A stretch of DNA of 64,000 bases. Source: Triangularia verruculosa (taxonomy: Eukaryota; Ascomycota; Sordariomycetes; Sordariales; Podosporaceae). The notes beneath the pieces were generated by a model. It was not told the origin of the DNA, made no database searches, and was given only the letters and a program-made list of their open reading frames with translations. The translations under genes and the position numbers were made by a program. Location: the NCBI GenBank assembly GCA_033296885.1, contig MU863919.1:186001-250000 (forward strand), read 5' to 3'. Position 1 is the first letter of the stretch. Every line of letters starts with the position of its first letter. Positions 21,979 through 34,190 of the stretch are shown here, one piece after another.

Positions 21979-23259
21979 CTAGCTCCCCCACAACCACCCC
22001 TTCGGCTGCATCCGTTCAAAGCTAAAATTCCACACCTCTGCCCTCCTTGGCCCAGCCGACGACTCCGTAAAGCCAACATGCTGGAAAACACTCGGATCCA
22101 ACGCCCACTTCCTCAACCCATGATCCCCCGCATAGCCCTCCAAAATCATATCACCCGGAAACCGATAGGGCGGGTATCTCATCAGCTTGAACACCCCAGG
22201 CAACTGCCTCTTGGGAAACAACAGCCCCTGCGCACAACACCCATAATTCATCATCTCCCTCACCCCATGAGAAGTCCACATAAACGGATTCACCCTGCTC
22301 GTCGACACCCTCCCGCTCAAAAAATACAGCGCAATCAACGCTGGCAACCAAAGCCCAAACCCCATCGCCGTCGCATACCTATACAAATGCGCATTCATCC
22401 CCTGCCCCCCGCCCCGTCCCAGTTTCCCAAAACAGAACCACCTCCTCCCCCTCGCCACCAAAAACCCAACCAACACCGTCGCATAAACCACACACGACCA
22501 ACCCAAATACGTCTTCCACTCCTCACTATTCCATCCCATCAACAACTCGGAATAAAACAACCTCATATACAACCACTCCTCCCCCCGTTTCTCACTCACC
22601 CCCTCAACATACCCCAACCCCTTCCTCAGTCTCTGAAACCAATCCCTTCCCGCAACAATATCATCTTCCACCAAAACAAAGTACTCCGCCCCGTAGTTCA
22701 TACAAGTCTCCACAAGCAACGAGTGATCCAACCTCATATTCTCCACCCTCCCATCCCCCCTCTCCCTCCCCTCAACCAGCTCAAACGGCACCTTTCTGTA
22801 CACCTTCCCCTCGTCCTCCGCAGGCGGGTCGTCGTACACCAGCACTTCATCCACCACCTTTTCCAGCCACTCCTCCCCATACGCGCTGTGCTTCCTCGCC
22901 GGGCGGTCGGCCAGCAGCACGACGAGATGTATACCCCCCCTTTCTTCCAATGTCAACGTATCGACCAGCGTCCCGATCGTGTGCTTAAGAAACGACTGCG
23001 TGGTGCGGTTGATGCTCGGGATGCCGATGCACAAAAACTTGTTGTCTTCTTCCGTCGGGGAGGGCTGCTTTGGTGGTGGGTCCGCCAGATACAGATCTGC
23101 TTCGTGGGCGCGGATCCGGCTGTAGCGCTGCTCGTAGGATCGGGATTCGCGGTAGAAGATGGAGGAGGGGTCGTCGTACGAGTTGAGGTAGGTCACCAGG
23201 AGTAAAGCGAGCCAGGCGAGGAGGAAGAGGAGGTTTAGGCGGGGGATTGTGAGGTTCAT
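21979..23259 (-). CDS. PGAP4/TMEM246-like membrane glycosyltransferase
   Basis: A single exon of 426 residues starting at the ATG at 23259, directly before the N-terminal membrane anchor (MNLTIPRLNLLFLLAWLALL). An in-frame extension to 23472 exists but is A/T-rich and reads like leader sequence. Around residue 190 an EDD motif (FVLVEDDIVAGRDWF) matches the donor-binding site of this family. Two further hydrophobic segments near 250 and 300 interrupt the catalytic domain, the tandem-helix insertion typical of PGAP4-type enzymes. A C-terminal part with YGCCAQGLLFP and QHVGFTESS follows. Animal PGAP4 adds GalNAc to GPI anchors in the Golgi; fungal relatives are uncharacterised, so substrate is inferred. 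Codon use is strongly C-ending on this strand. Confidence 0.82.
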   Translation of the reverse strand: MNLTIPRLNLLFLLAWLALLLVTYLNSYDDPSSIFYRESRSYEQRYSRIRAHEADLYLADPPPKQPSPTEEDNKFLCIGIPSINRTTQSFLKHTIGTLVDTLTLEERGGIHLVVLLADRPARKHSAYGEEWLEKVVDEVLVYDDPPAEDEGKVYRKVPFELVEGRERGDGRVENMRLDHSLLVETCMNYGAEYFVLVEDDIVAGRDWFQRLRKGLGYVEGVSEKRGEEWLYMRLFYSELLMGWNSEEWKTYLGWSCVVYATVLVGFLVARGRRWFCFGKLGRGGGQGMNAHLYRYATAMGFGLWLPALIALYFLSGRVSTSRVNPFMWTSHGVREMMNYGCCAQGLLFPKRQLPGVFKLMRYPPYRFPGDMILEGYAGDHGLRKWALDPSVFQHVGFTESSAGPRRAEVWNFSFERMQPKGWLWGS

Positions 23260-24278
23260 TGCGATATAGGGATAGATGGAAAGCCAACCAAAAAAATTTA
23301 AAAATAAAGAGATGTAGATAGGTGTGGAAAAGGGCAAAAATGTGATTATGGCATGATTGCTATGGGGTCTTATCGCAAGCAAAATGGCAATATGAATAAA
23401 TGATGTAGAAGAGAGTAAGATAAAGTAAGATACCAAGAAATATAAGGACTGGAGATGCTGCCGGTGATCCAAAAACGTTGGTGTTTTGTCGCAAGTTCAA
23501 CGGTCAACAGTGCATGGCGTCTGAACCGTTTGGTTCTGGCCGATGGAGCCAAGCGGGTGTTGGGTCTTGGCACTGTCCATCCAATGACAGGGGGTGCCTG
23601 GTTTTAAGCTCCATCTGATGTCTTGGCATCGTTGCCTTGCGAAGGATCACCAGTTGGGATGAAGATGACGACTCAAACTCAATATCATGAACATGAAGAT
23701 ATTTTTTTTTTTTACTTGACATCATTTGCTTGTCATATATTCTATATTGCCATCCGCTGCAGTGTATAGTATGACGACAAAATAAGCATATTCCCACTTG
23801 TGTAACCAACGTGCGAAAACCAGAGAGAAGACAAAGAGTTAGGAATCCATACCACTTTCGCTGTTGCTTTTACTCTTCTGATATGTTTTTTCCTGTTTCT
23901 TTCATACCAATGTAAAGGCTGTGAACCCACGATGAATACACACATATCCCCCCCAGGATCATTGTCATCCCCTCATCCATAAATACATACACATCCCATT
24001 GCCATTGTGACCCATAACCCATAAACCATAAGACTCTTTATTGAGAGAGAGAGAGTAGAGAGAGAGAGAGAGGAAATACCGTACCCGACGGACTCACGAA
24101 CCCCAACCCCCCATAAACAAAAAGGAAATCTCGCTACCCAGCACTCGCTAATCGCTACCAAAATGGAAAACACAAAACAGAAAAATGTGAGGAGAGAGCC
24201 GCCCAGTGATACCCAAAAGAATGGAAACACATCGACAAAGTCTAGAAATGTTTGATATCAAGGAAAAAAAAAAAGACT
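23260..24278. other. Intergenic with GA microsatellite
   Basis: The left part is upstream of the PGAP4-like gene and the right part is 3' to the zinc-finger gene, both read leftward. An interrupted GA repeat spans about 24042-24073. No gene was recognised. Confidence 0.55.
24042..24073. repeat. GA dinucleotide microsatellite
   Basis: About fifteen GA units with one TA interruption, in non-coding DNA downstream of the zinc-finger gene. Confidence 0.85.
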
Positions 24279-24420
24279 TTATAGAAAGTCAAACCCCAAG
24301 TCCGTCTCAAACGTAAAGGGAAACCCCGTCAGACTCTCCTCGTCCATGAACGACTGCGCCTGTTGTGATTGCTCCTCATGACCGCCGCTCATAAACGTAT
24401 CCTTCATAAACGTATCATCA

Positions 24421-24451
<31 letters not shown>

Positions 24452-26705
24452 TGGAATGATGATGCATCACTGCTGACGTGGCCACCCCCGCGACGGTAGA
24501 CATCCCCAGCTCGGCCAGGCTGCCGCGTCTGCCTTCTGTTGCGTATCCCGAGTCTGCGTGCGAAGTAGGCTGTTTCCTAGGATTCTGGCTGCCGGAGCCG
24601 TGAGCCGCGTCCTGCTGTTCGCCGTCCGCGTAGTCTAGAGACTTGACCGGTGGGCTTGGCGGGACATGGTGGATTGTTGAGCGAGAGGTGGTGCTGAAGC
24701 CAGAGTTTTGCCTGGTAAGGCCCGTGTGGGTGCTGTCGACCTCTTCCAGGAAGCCCTGCACGTCCACGTCGGTGGATTGGGAATCCATGTGTTGGACGAG
24801 GTTATCCCGGTCTGAGAGTGTGTGTTGTTGATGAGTTACGGCCGAGTTTTCTACCTTGTGCGATTCCCTCGACATCGCTGCTAGGAGCATATTGTCCCGA
24901 GCATCTGGCGACTGATTTCTCGCGCTTCCGCTGACCTGTTGGGCGTACATGGCTTGTGTGGCATGGCCCCGCAGTCGACGATATCTCTCTTGAAGTGCCT
25001 GGTACTCTCTCATGAGCCGCTGGTGCTCCGTGAGAGGCACAAAATCGCCGTGAGTTGTAGGATAAGCCAGTGCTGGGGAGGCCATCGGGGCACAAGCGCT
25101 GCTGTCAACCTCCGGTGATTCCTCTAACCCTCTGGATAGCTGATCCCAGCCGTCCTCCTCGCTTTCCCGAACCAAGTCGAAACCCGAATGTGTGTGGCTC
25201 GGTTGGTCAACCAAGGGCGTAAAGCTGTTCAAAAGAACCCTCCACTTCTCCCGCTTCCCCTTGCTGACCTTTTCGCACGTGTTTGCGACATGCGTCTCAA
25301 ACTCGGGTTGGTCCGTAAACGTCAACCAGCACCAACGACAAACGCCGACCCGCGGGTGGCGAAAGTTCTCGTCCTGGTCGAATGATGAGATGAATCGATC
25401 CGTGACCTTGAAACGATGTGCCGGTCTGCTCAAATGTCGCCTACCTACCAATGTTAGCATTGTCCGGGACTGATCTGGGCATAGGCTTACTCACACCAGA
25501 GTTGAAATATCCCTATGAACTGTGTGGCACGGGGAATACGTCTCCTTTTGGTCTCTATCACTTTTGAAACAAGGTGTTAGCAGGCGTTTTTCTGCGGGCG
25601 GGTCAGAGCTCAACACATACTAGATGGTTGGGTGGGCAAATCGGAAGATGTCCGGCATGCTCGTGTCGCTGAAGTCTTCCACGGGCATTTGCCTTGCCTT
25701 CTTGGTCGGGCGGTGACCATCCTCGTCGGAGCTATCTCGACGATTTGAAACGCTCTTGGCTGAGCCGGTAGCAGTTCGGTGTACGGCGGGCTTCGAAGCC
25801 TCTGATGAGGAAATTCCGCGGGCTGTGCCGGCGGCATGCTTCGATTCTTGTGAGGATCCGTCGACAGGCTCGCGCTTCCGTTTTTGTGGTGAAAAGAAGT
25901 CCATTGTGACTGTTGGAGACTCGACCTTGATTGACGCCGCAGCATCAAGGCATGGGGTATCAGGGGTCCGATGAGTTTCCGAGCCCGGAGGTGTCTGATA
26001 TGATGCTAGTCTCGGATCTAGGAGTCCGTTGCTGTAAAACACGGTTCCTATTGGCTTCTCTAGAGTGCCGTTGTAGGAATCGATCACGGACTCAGCTTGT
26101 CGGACACGCGTATTTGGAGAATTCCATGGGAGATAGGTCTGGAAGCCTTGATTGTCTTGAAACCCAGAATAGGCCTCATCGTCATCCTCGCCGAAGGCAT
26201 CTTGTTGACCGTCGTCATCGTAGAGGACAAAATCACCGCCAAGTGGCGGGACTAGCTGCGGCTGGGGCGATATTGGGCTTGGGCCAAAGTTGCGAGCTCC
26301 GAGGGTGGCATCGTCGGTCTTTAGGTAGTATATAGAGTCGGACTGGGCCGTAACTGGAAGCCGCTTGCCGTTGGACTTGCTTCTCACATACTTCCACTTG
26401 TGGGCCTTCTCCATGTGCTGCTTGCAGTTCGATTCGCGTTTTGACCGGTATGGGCATGGTTGGTATAGGCATGCGAAGGTTCTCGGAGACGGCGAGTGCT
26501 TGTCGTTGACGTGTCGCTCTAGTTCTTTGGCGGTGGGCCAGCCATGCTCATGATACTTGCAGTTTGTGAACAGGCACTTGTACGGTCTGCTGTGGGACTT
26601 TGCGTGCTTGTTGAGGTCACAATGGCGGGCGAAGGACTTTTTGCAGTGAGGGCAGACGTGTGATGCTGTTGAGGCAACGCCGGCGGCATCGACCTGGGAA
26701 GCCAT
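24279..26705 (-). CDS. C2H2 zinc-finger transcriptional regulator
   Basis: Three exons: 26705-25621, 25560-25495, 25440-24279, together 770 residues. The acceptor at 25441 is the second of two tandem TAGs; the first would create a stop. Three N-terminal C2H2 fingers are visible: Cys18/Cys21/His34/His38, Cys44/Cys49/His65/His70 and Cys79/Cys84/His97/His102. A conserved fungal block follows in the middle (YDRDQKETYSPCH, RHLSRPAHRFKVTDRFISS, HPRVGVCRWCWLTF), with a Cys/His set that may bind a further zinc. The C-terminus is Gln/Ser/Thr-rich, with a run of ten Thr encoded by an ACG/ACGACG-type repeat, and ends in an acidic-aromatic segment (FETDLGFDFL) that could be an activation domain. It should act in the nucleus; target genes are unknown. 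The ATG at 26705 is chosen because it immediately precedes the first finger. Confidence 0.88.
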
Positions 26706-29700
26706 ACCGGGGGAGCGGGATGGCTTCAAAAGCAAGGGACAAGTGCAAGAGAGAAGAACAGACGCCAGTGTCAGGATCAGGGTGCTGCCTATGCTTATAT
26801 AGACAGATAGCTATTCAATGCTCGACGGAGCTGAAATATCAGGGTTAGCCATGTTCAAGCCGTGTTATTACACTTGGGCAGCAGCATTCATGGATCATGA
26901 CGGAGGGAAGCAACTCACCGGCACTGGACAACAAGTATGTAAAGTAAAAGGCGAGAGGAAATGCAAAGAGAAAAGGAGAAGGTCTTGATCTCAAGGCACT
27001 CGGATGCAGAACAGGATGACTCCAATGCGGGGGAGGGGAAGGGGGGAGTGGTCAGGTTATGCGGCGAAAGTAGGAGTGAGGCGTCTGCGGGTGTAAGTCG
27101 CTAAAGTGTGGTCCGCGCTCAATGTAGAAGAAACCTGCAGGCAGCCAGCAGCCTTATGAGGATGGAATGGGGGTCAACCTGGGGATGCCAGGCAAATGGG
27201 GCATTTATACCAAATGTACAAGACAAGACGATGGAACCCCAGAGTGAGGACACCAAGTAGACGTCACTGGGTGAATGCAGCGGAAGGGGCCAGGAGGGAG
27301 GATATGCTGTGAGGACAAGGATGCGGATAGCCACAGCCTCGTCCAGATGCATGTAGGACCGATGCTTGTGCTGCTTTCCCCGTAGCCAGAGCCGCTAACG
27401 GTTCTCTTGGTTTTTGCACGTTTGACAAGGTTGGTCAATCAGGTGTATGGGTTGAATCGAGAAAACGATCTGACGACCGCCCTTCCCCGAGCAGAAGGGC
27501 GGCCGCCATTCAGGTTTTTGTCGCAATGTCGATGAGAAAGCTGCCTAGACGATGTTGTTGGTTTGACCTGCATCCCACACCCCGCTGCGCATTGAATGCG
27601 CAGCCGCTCTGCCGCAACGACTCATCGGCCGGGGCCCCACTGTGTTTTCCTATTCGTCCCGTAGGGCTTTGGGGTTCCGGCAGGCCCAGGTGCCAGGCAA
27701 GGACCGCACCGTTGATTCGGTCTTTGGGCCAAGAGGCCTCGACGGCTGCACGGACCTTCACCGTCGCTCCACGCTTTGCATCCAATCACAGTCGACCATG
27801 AGATGCGGAGGACTACCGCTCACCAACGGCGTAGGGCGTCATACCGATCATGGACCACTGAGGTGACATGTTTTTTCGAGTCCTGTCCGGTCCCACTCGA
27901 ATATTTTGAATACGGCCCCCAACACGCACAATCGACAGTTGCTGGTGCTTAGTCAAGCAGTGCTGACGCTGCAGTGCGATGCCAATTAGGGAGACGTGCA
28001 GTCGTGAAGCACTAGAGCTTTCCGTGATTCGTCGCTGTGGGTGCAATGAGCCAATTCACCCGCCTTTGGATTTCAACCGTGTGAACCCGAAAGCCACAGC
28101 CCAAAAGCGGCCGATTAATGTGGCCGAGGCTGTGTTGAAGAGCCCCAATAAAATCCCGCGGGGTTGAGAGATTGATGATCGGTGAGTGGTCAGTTCTGGC
28201 ATCGGTGTGATGATCAGTTCAGCCTGCCAAACTGCCTTGTGGTCTCCAGGAAATTCAGCTGATTTGTGGGACATGCAGCTGCCCGCAATTGGTGCACAGT
28301 CGTGATCCCCGTCTTATGCCTCCTGGTGCAGAGCCGCATCCGATCCAATACCGGTCCGGCCCCGGTCTCCCTTCTTCTCTCCTGCACGCCCGACCGCCAT
28401 CAGCACCGCCACACCGTGAATCCACGCCCGATCCCGGAAAGCCTTCTCGGAGGTAACCATTTCGCCGTATCGTCATGATGAACATAGCTGTTGTCTGGAA
28501 TGGTCCAGACCGCGATTCCAACTATAGGGGTCGCTTTTCTGGCCTGCATTGCCTCCTTTGTTGTAGTTGTTGGCATCAAAAAAGTGGAATGCCAGTCTCG
28601 GTGACGCCGTCCTATCGAGATATCAATACCAAGCCAAAGAATAGCTCCGTTGGAAAGTGATCCACGGCATCAACCAAGGCCAAAATTGTTGTGATAAGGG
28701 CCTGATGCATGTGACAAACTGGGCAGACTTGCCCAACAGCGCCACAAAGTGAAAGAGAAATAATGAGGAAGTGCACTTGCACCTCCGTTGAACAGGAAAC
28801 AAAAGTAAAAGAGGTCCCAAGACGTCCAGCCTGTATCCGATCAGACATTAGTTGAGAAAAAAGGCGCTCTTGCATTTCCTGGGAAGTCCGAGTTGCAATC
28901 CAACATGGCTGTGGAAACATACTGCTTCCTGTGAACACCAGGAAGAGTCACAGAGCCAGTTGGGTGATGAAGTATCGTCGTTCGCGAGGCGCAACAAGTC
29001 TCGAATGACTGCGTGAAAGTGAGACTGCGTTTCTGGAAACATCAAGTCGGCTCAAGGTGCGGTGCGGTGTAGTCGGTGCAGTGATCTGCACCAGGGCAGG
29101 CGCTACGATACATATACATCGGTAGCCGTAGTCAACAGGAAATGAGACTGGTCGTCTGTCTGAGGTTCTGGTGGAGCAAAAGGCTGGGTGGCACGGTGCT
29201 TCATGCACCCCGCTGTCTCCTTTTCTTTGTGGGGAGGAAATGTGTGACCGCCGAGATGTGAGGATGTCTTTTCTTTGACCGCTTGTCGACGACAAGGGTG
29301 ACCGCTGCATCGCTTGATGATGTCTTGATGAAGCTTTTGCGGTGTAATGAGGAAATGGGGATTTTGAGATTCGAGAGATCTGAATGGGTGAAAGCGCCGA
29401 GTTCCAATCTTGAACCGTGGGCAAATCAGGAAAGGCTGTTCTGCAACGTTTCTGTAGTCGATGCCGCCAGAATTGGCACAGCATGAAATGACGCTCCAAT
29501 GGAAGGGCCGAGACTGTGGATTAACTTGGTGCCCAGAGCTGTATGAAAAGCAAATTTGCATCTGACAACGGCGTCAACGGCAAGAACGGCTGAACGAACT
29601 GGTGTAAAATCAAGGAACGAACGGTGATCTTGTCAAACCTTCCTCTGTGCCTCGCGTCATCCTTCCGAGGCTCCTTTTCTCTGCTTCCCCGACTCCGGTT

Positions 29701-30924
29701 CGATATGGAGACAGCACCCACAAGATCTTCCTCTCGCAGCATCTTGAAACTGCTGATCCTCTGAACAGCCACGACCACAAGGCGATGGCTCGACTCCGGG
29801 CACAAGGACGATGCATGAGATTCCCGGCTTCCAAGAGATCGTTCCACGAGATTAAGCCTTCTCGGCAGGAAACAGGCGCGGAGAACAGTGTGACCCAAGA
29901 GGCAAAGAGATCTTTTCCTGGCTGTGGCGTTCATCATAATTTCTGAGCCAACACCCGCCCACCGCCAGAAACTGTGATCTCGCTTCTGTTTTGGCAAGGT
30001 CCTGGGATGGGGTTGAAAACGACGTCGAATCAAAAGCGCGCATTTGATGGTACCTGCATTAGCGTATTGCCGTCTTCATACAGTGCCTGTCTGTGCTGCC
30101 CGTTGTCAGCTGCCACATCGAAAATTCATGATTGAGCATGACATGTGGGTGTTGTTTCAATGCCACGAGTATCACAGTCCCGTCTTCGGGATACCTAAAT
30201 ATCAAGCAGACCATGAGGTGTACCAGTTGCCAGCTCACACAACAAACCACGTAAGTTGAACAGCACTACGCGCCCCGCAGCCATCACGCACGCGTCGTTT
30301 GCTGGCGGCAGCTTTCGCGCCGACCGTTACCGTAAAATGCGGAGAGAGGCCGGCTTCTCCGCTTTTTCCTCCACCGCCTCGACCGCTTCTTTGTATCCGC
30401 TTCTGTCCACTATCAGATCATGACCGGGCCTGCCAAAGTGATTGCAGGAATGGGAAACCTGTTGATGTGAATTGGCTGTCGACCAGTGGCAATGCTACAC
30501 CACGGCCATAGACGAAATTGGCTTCCAGAGCAGCAGAAGAAGCCGGCGGAAAAGAGGCACCGGTTGCCAAATCAGAAGGGTTGCACTGGTCAAATCCATT
30601 AGCAGAGCACAAGACATAAGCGCCTCGCGTTGACCAACTCGGATTTCGAGAGCACAGCAGACCCCTGTCTCGGTGTTGTCTGGATAGGGGGGGCCACCGG
30701 CTTGTTACTCGGCGGGTCTCTGTCCGCAAAGGAGGAAGGTCTTTCGCTGCAGTGCTGCCGGGGGGGGGCATCTCAGGGACCACTGGGATCCGCAGCCACG
30801 GCGGGGATGTTAATGTTGCCTTCAATGTTCCCTCCACCGAGCCCCTGGATTAGCGTCCACCGAATTGGGCAGCCGGCGCTGACAGTAATTTCCCGCACTT
30901 TGTGCAGCACAGGTCAAGGTGCCC
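26706..30924. other. Gene-free 4.2-kb stretch
   Basis: Many short overlapping open frames occur on both strands (for example minus strand 28948-29561), but none shows a signal peptide, family motif, splice structure or consistent codon bias. The left edge is the zinc-finger gene promoter. The right edge leads into the promoter of the wall-protein gene. A long regulatory region or non-coding transcripts are possible, but nothing in the sequence proves either. Confidence 0.5.
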
Positions 30925-31152
30925 GGGGCTTGGATATTTAATAATGGCCGTCGGCCGTCGAGATTCTGTTTCCTTTTTCCTTCCTCAGCTCACACAGCCA
31001 ATCGTCTCTAGCTCTCTTGACTTCGGTCGTCCATTCTTTAAAAACAACAATTTTCAAAGCTCTTTAGCTTTAGTCGGTCTTCACCACCCCCCATCTACAA
31101 ACACTCACCTTATCTTCGTCTTTAACGAACCAACAACCCCCCAACCGTCAAG
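30925..31152 (+). promoter_or_regulatory. Promoter and CT-rich leader of the wall-protein gene
   Basis: A TATA-like GATATTTAATAA lies near 30934. It is followed by pyrimidine-rich stretches and repeated CT motifs up to the ATG at 31153. This arrangement is typical of strongly expressed filamentous fungal genes. The sequence just before the ATG (CCGTCAAGATG) matches the fungal initiation context CAMMATG. Confidence 0.5.
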
Positions 31153-31878
31153 ATGCGTTTCGCCGTTGCTGCCGTTGCCCTTGCTGGCGCTGCCATTGCC
31201 TCCGAGGTCGCTGAGGAGGCCCAGTCCACTGTTTACTCTACTGAGTACTACACCGTCACCTCCTGCCTCGCCGAGGTGACCGACTGCCCTGCCAGCGCCA
31301 CCGTTGTCACCAGCTCCGTCTTCCCCATCACCACCTCCACCATCTACGCCACCTCCACCTACACCGTCACCGACTGCCCTGAGACCGTGACCGACTGCCC
31401 CGCCGATTCCACCCAGGTCGTCACCGAGGTCATCCCCATCTCCACCACGGTCTGCCCCGTCACCGAGGTCGAGCCTACCCCCTCTGCCACCAGCTCCCAC
31501 TACTTCTCCAACACCACCGTGGTTGAGCAGCCTCCCTACCCCACCTCCGTCCACGGCGAGCCCACCAAGCCCGCTCCCGTCCCTACCTTCGTCACTGTTG
31601 CTCCTGAGTGCCCCGGCACCTCCATCAAGACCATCAGCACCTCCATCACCACGGTCATCCCCACTGTCATCTACGAGACCGTCGAGGTCCCCTGCCCCAC
31701 TGGCGGCCCCGGTGTCCCCGGCGGCCCTGGTGCCCCTGCTCCTTCCGGCGCCGTTCCCTCCGGTGGTCTTCCCTCCGGCACCAACCCTCCTCCCCCCGTC
31801 TTCACCGCCGGTGCCTCCACCGTCGGTGGCAGCATCGCCCTCGCCGCCGTTGCCGGCTTCCTTGCTCTCCTTGCTTAA
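31153..31878 (+). CDS. GPI-anchored Ser/Thr-rich cell wall protein
   Basis: A single exon of 241 residues. It has a signal peptide (MRFAVAAVALAGAAIAS), then Thr/Ser/Val-rich repeats with paired-cysteine TDCP motifs (EVTDCPASATVV, TVTDCPETVTDCPADS). A second half contains TSIKTISTSITTVIPTVIYETV, a Gly/Pro-rich linker (GGPGVPGGPGAP) and a hydrophobic GPI signal (GGSIALAAVAGFLALLA). It is expected to be heavily O-mannosylated and anchored at the plasma membrane or wall. Codon use is extremely biased to C-ending codons (GCC, ACC, GTC), far more than in the neighbouring genes, implying very high expression. Proteins of this make-up are common in Sordariomycetes; no enzymatic function is known. Confidence 0.85.
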   Translation: MRFAVAAVALAGAAIASEVAEEAQSTVYSTEYYTVTSCLAEVTDCPASATVVTSSVFPITTSTIYATSTYTVTDCPETVTDCPADSTQVVTEVIPISTTVCPVTEVEPTPSATSSHYFSNTTVVEQPPYPTSVHGEPTKPAPVPTFVTVAPECPGTSIKTISTSITTVIPTVIYETVEVPCPTGGPGVPGGPGAPAPSGAVPSGGLPSGTNPPPPVFTAGASTVGGSIALAAVAGFLALLA

Positions 31879-33786
31879 ATTTGTTAAGTAGAGAGTTTTG
31901 GATATCTAAAGCGTTTCTTTTGTGGGACAGGGTGGATTGGACAGCGACAATGTGATGATACCACTACCTATGTATTTAATCTTCTAATTGTATTTTTTGG
32001 CAGCTCTTTGCTGTTTCTTGGATCCTTTGGGAACAGTGAAGAGCTGTCTTTTTCTACATAACGATATGGAAACATGAACTTTTTACCAATTGTGAACCAT
32101 GGTTGTGACTTCTGATACCCAATAATTTTGATTTTCGAATCCTCCAGCTTACAGAGAGTTTACTGACAGTTGACAATTCAGCATTTCGCATTTTCTCTGC
32201 AGATGTATTTACCCCTGAGTCCATTGAGCAACTTTCAGCTGTGCCGCCGTGGTCAATTTCCAACAACACATTTCACCAGGGTCGGTTTCGCACCGGCCTT
32301 CCACATGCAGCTTAGCACTCGCTACACTAACGACCAATGATATGCAGAGATCACCGCAACGCAATTTCCCGGAATCCACCCAAATCCAACCCAGCACCAA
32401 CTCTGCGTGAATTGGAAAATCTGGGGTTGGATTTGGGAAACCAAGACGGTTGACACGGCAGAGAGCAAGAAGGGAATTTTTGGAATTCGGGGTCTTGGGA
32501 CTTTCGGACTTTCGTAATTTATTATTATCCAAGCGAGGGAAACAGACAGAAAATCCCGTCATGTTGGAGTTGTGATGGAACTTGCTTTCAATTATGAGAG
32601 TTACTGACACTGGCGTCTCAATGGACGGAAGTGCCCTCTTGTGCAAGCCATTTGTGCACCGGTAACGCGCATTTTCTCCTCCTCCTCTGGTGGTTGCACC
32701 CGCACTGAACCTCGGCCCATCCACTCACCCAGCCAGCATGTATCCTGATATTTAAAAATGTAAACCCTCACATTGATCAAAGAGAAGCATTTTCCATCTG
32801 TCAACCCTCCCTCTCACAAACAGAGAGCCTAGAACCTCGCGATCTCATCTCTTTCGATCGCCGATGTCAAGAAAAAAGCGGTCTGTTGTCGCTCCTATCG
32901 GTCAATAGTTTGCAAATCTAATAACTAACTTCCCCCTAACTATTGAATTCCAACATTTCGCCGGCGGCAGTTGAACGGTCGTCTGCCGATAGAGTGGGCA
33001 GGGGGGATCCAACAAAAAAGCACGCATTCTGAAACCGTTGAACGTCCACCCAAGTGGGGACACTTTTTTTGAATGGAGAAACTACGGAGCCGGTGGAGAG
33101 ATGGAGATCGGTGGAGGTCGGTGGGGTCCGGGGTGAAACACGTCTTCCGAGGAATGAACGGGGGGTTCCCGGATCCCGGATCGGAGGTTCGACACGGAGG
33201 AATTTGGCGGGAAAGAGGCGGTGATGGCGGGAGGGCCGAAGGGGCGTCCGGTTGAGGCTGGGTTATGGATTTTGCGGCTTTTATGTTCGTTTTCTGTTTT
33301 TGATGGCTGAAACCGGTGAGGTGGAAATGGTGGGTAGGTTGCACGATGTTTGTGTCATGCATATCATGCACTCGTCGCTTGCGCAGTGATTGTAGGGCTA
33401 GATGCGGGATGTCCGCCACGTTTGCGGTCTCGTTGAAGGTTCAAGCTCATTTGGTTGGTCAGTCTGTTATATATATAAGTTGACTCCAGCAGAGGGAACC
33501 TGATGTATCTCTTCCAGAGAGGGATGCAGGGCTGCTGGGAAGTTCTTGCTTTTTGTTACTCGATACGGATTAAAGAGTCTGCTACCTGCTTTCTCACCTT
33601 AACATCGAAAGCATCAGCGAGGCGAGCTGCATCCCCCTTACCAGGAGAGTGGACCTTCAGGCCAGACGAGTCCTCTTGACTCCGTCCCAGCTCCAAACTA
33701 CACTTGAGATCATGTTGTCTGAGTGTCCGCTCTTGCCCTTCCGTCCATATCACCTCCTTCTCCAACCAAACTATCGGCAACCAGAG
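31879..33786. other. Intergenic, no gene seen
   Basis: Begins with the 3' region of the wall-protein gene. Minus-strand frames at 32209-32724 and 32940-33419 are open but lack family resemblance and start or splice context, and their composition is not gene-like. Nothing else was recognised before the first tRNA-like element. Confidence 0.5.
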
Positions 33787-33894
33787 AACCCCAGACTGGT
33801 GTAATTGGAAGCATTTAGCTCTTGCGTCGGCCTCTCGTCTACATTGAGGCCGGTATTAGCTAGGTCCTACGTTCGAATCGTGGGGCTTACAGCA
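33787..33894 (+). tRNA. tRNA-like element, copy 1
   Basis: An A-box-like TGGTGTAATTGG (33797) and B-box T-arm CTACGTTCGAATCGTGG are present. The anticodon stem TAGCT pairs perfectly with AGCTA across a loop of about 34 nt, which itself holds a CGGCCTC/GAGGCCG hairpin and looks like an intron. The flanking AACCCC and GGGGCTT pair only imperfectly and are not at the proper acceptor position. It shares its 5' 25 nt and 3' 35 nt with copies 2 and 3. Confidence 0.45.
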
Positions 33895-34190
33895 GTCCAA
33901 CCCCTTTAGTAGACATCCGCCACAATTAAGACTGTACGCAGGCGATGTGGCCAGTCGAAATTGGGATACTGGATAGCTGGCAGCTATTTAGGTAACAAAG
34001 AAGACAGAATTCTAAAGAATCTGAAATAGCTGCAAGGGGTTCTCATTTTTGGTTAACTTTTGCTAGTGCTAATGTTAAAGATGAGAGAGGCACCTCCCTC
34101 ATATCGCTCCTTCCTTGACTTTGTGTTATCTGATGTGGCTGTTTGTGACTTTACTAGCTAACTTTCCACTCGCTCTTTCGACAACAAGAG

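Noticed and set aside
22078..23205. Plus-strand 375-codon frame opposite the PGAP4-like gene
   Set aside because: It is the antisense shadow of a C-biased gene; the product is His/Pro/Arg-rich with no family character.
31105..31554. Minus-strand Gly/Asp-rich frame opposite the wall protein
   Set aside because: Composition is the reverse complement of Thr/Ser/Val codons ending in C; the plus-strand gene explains it fully.
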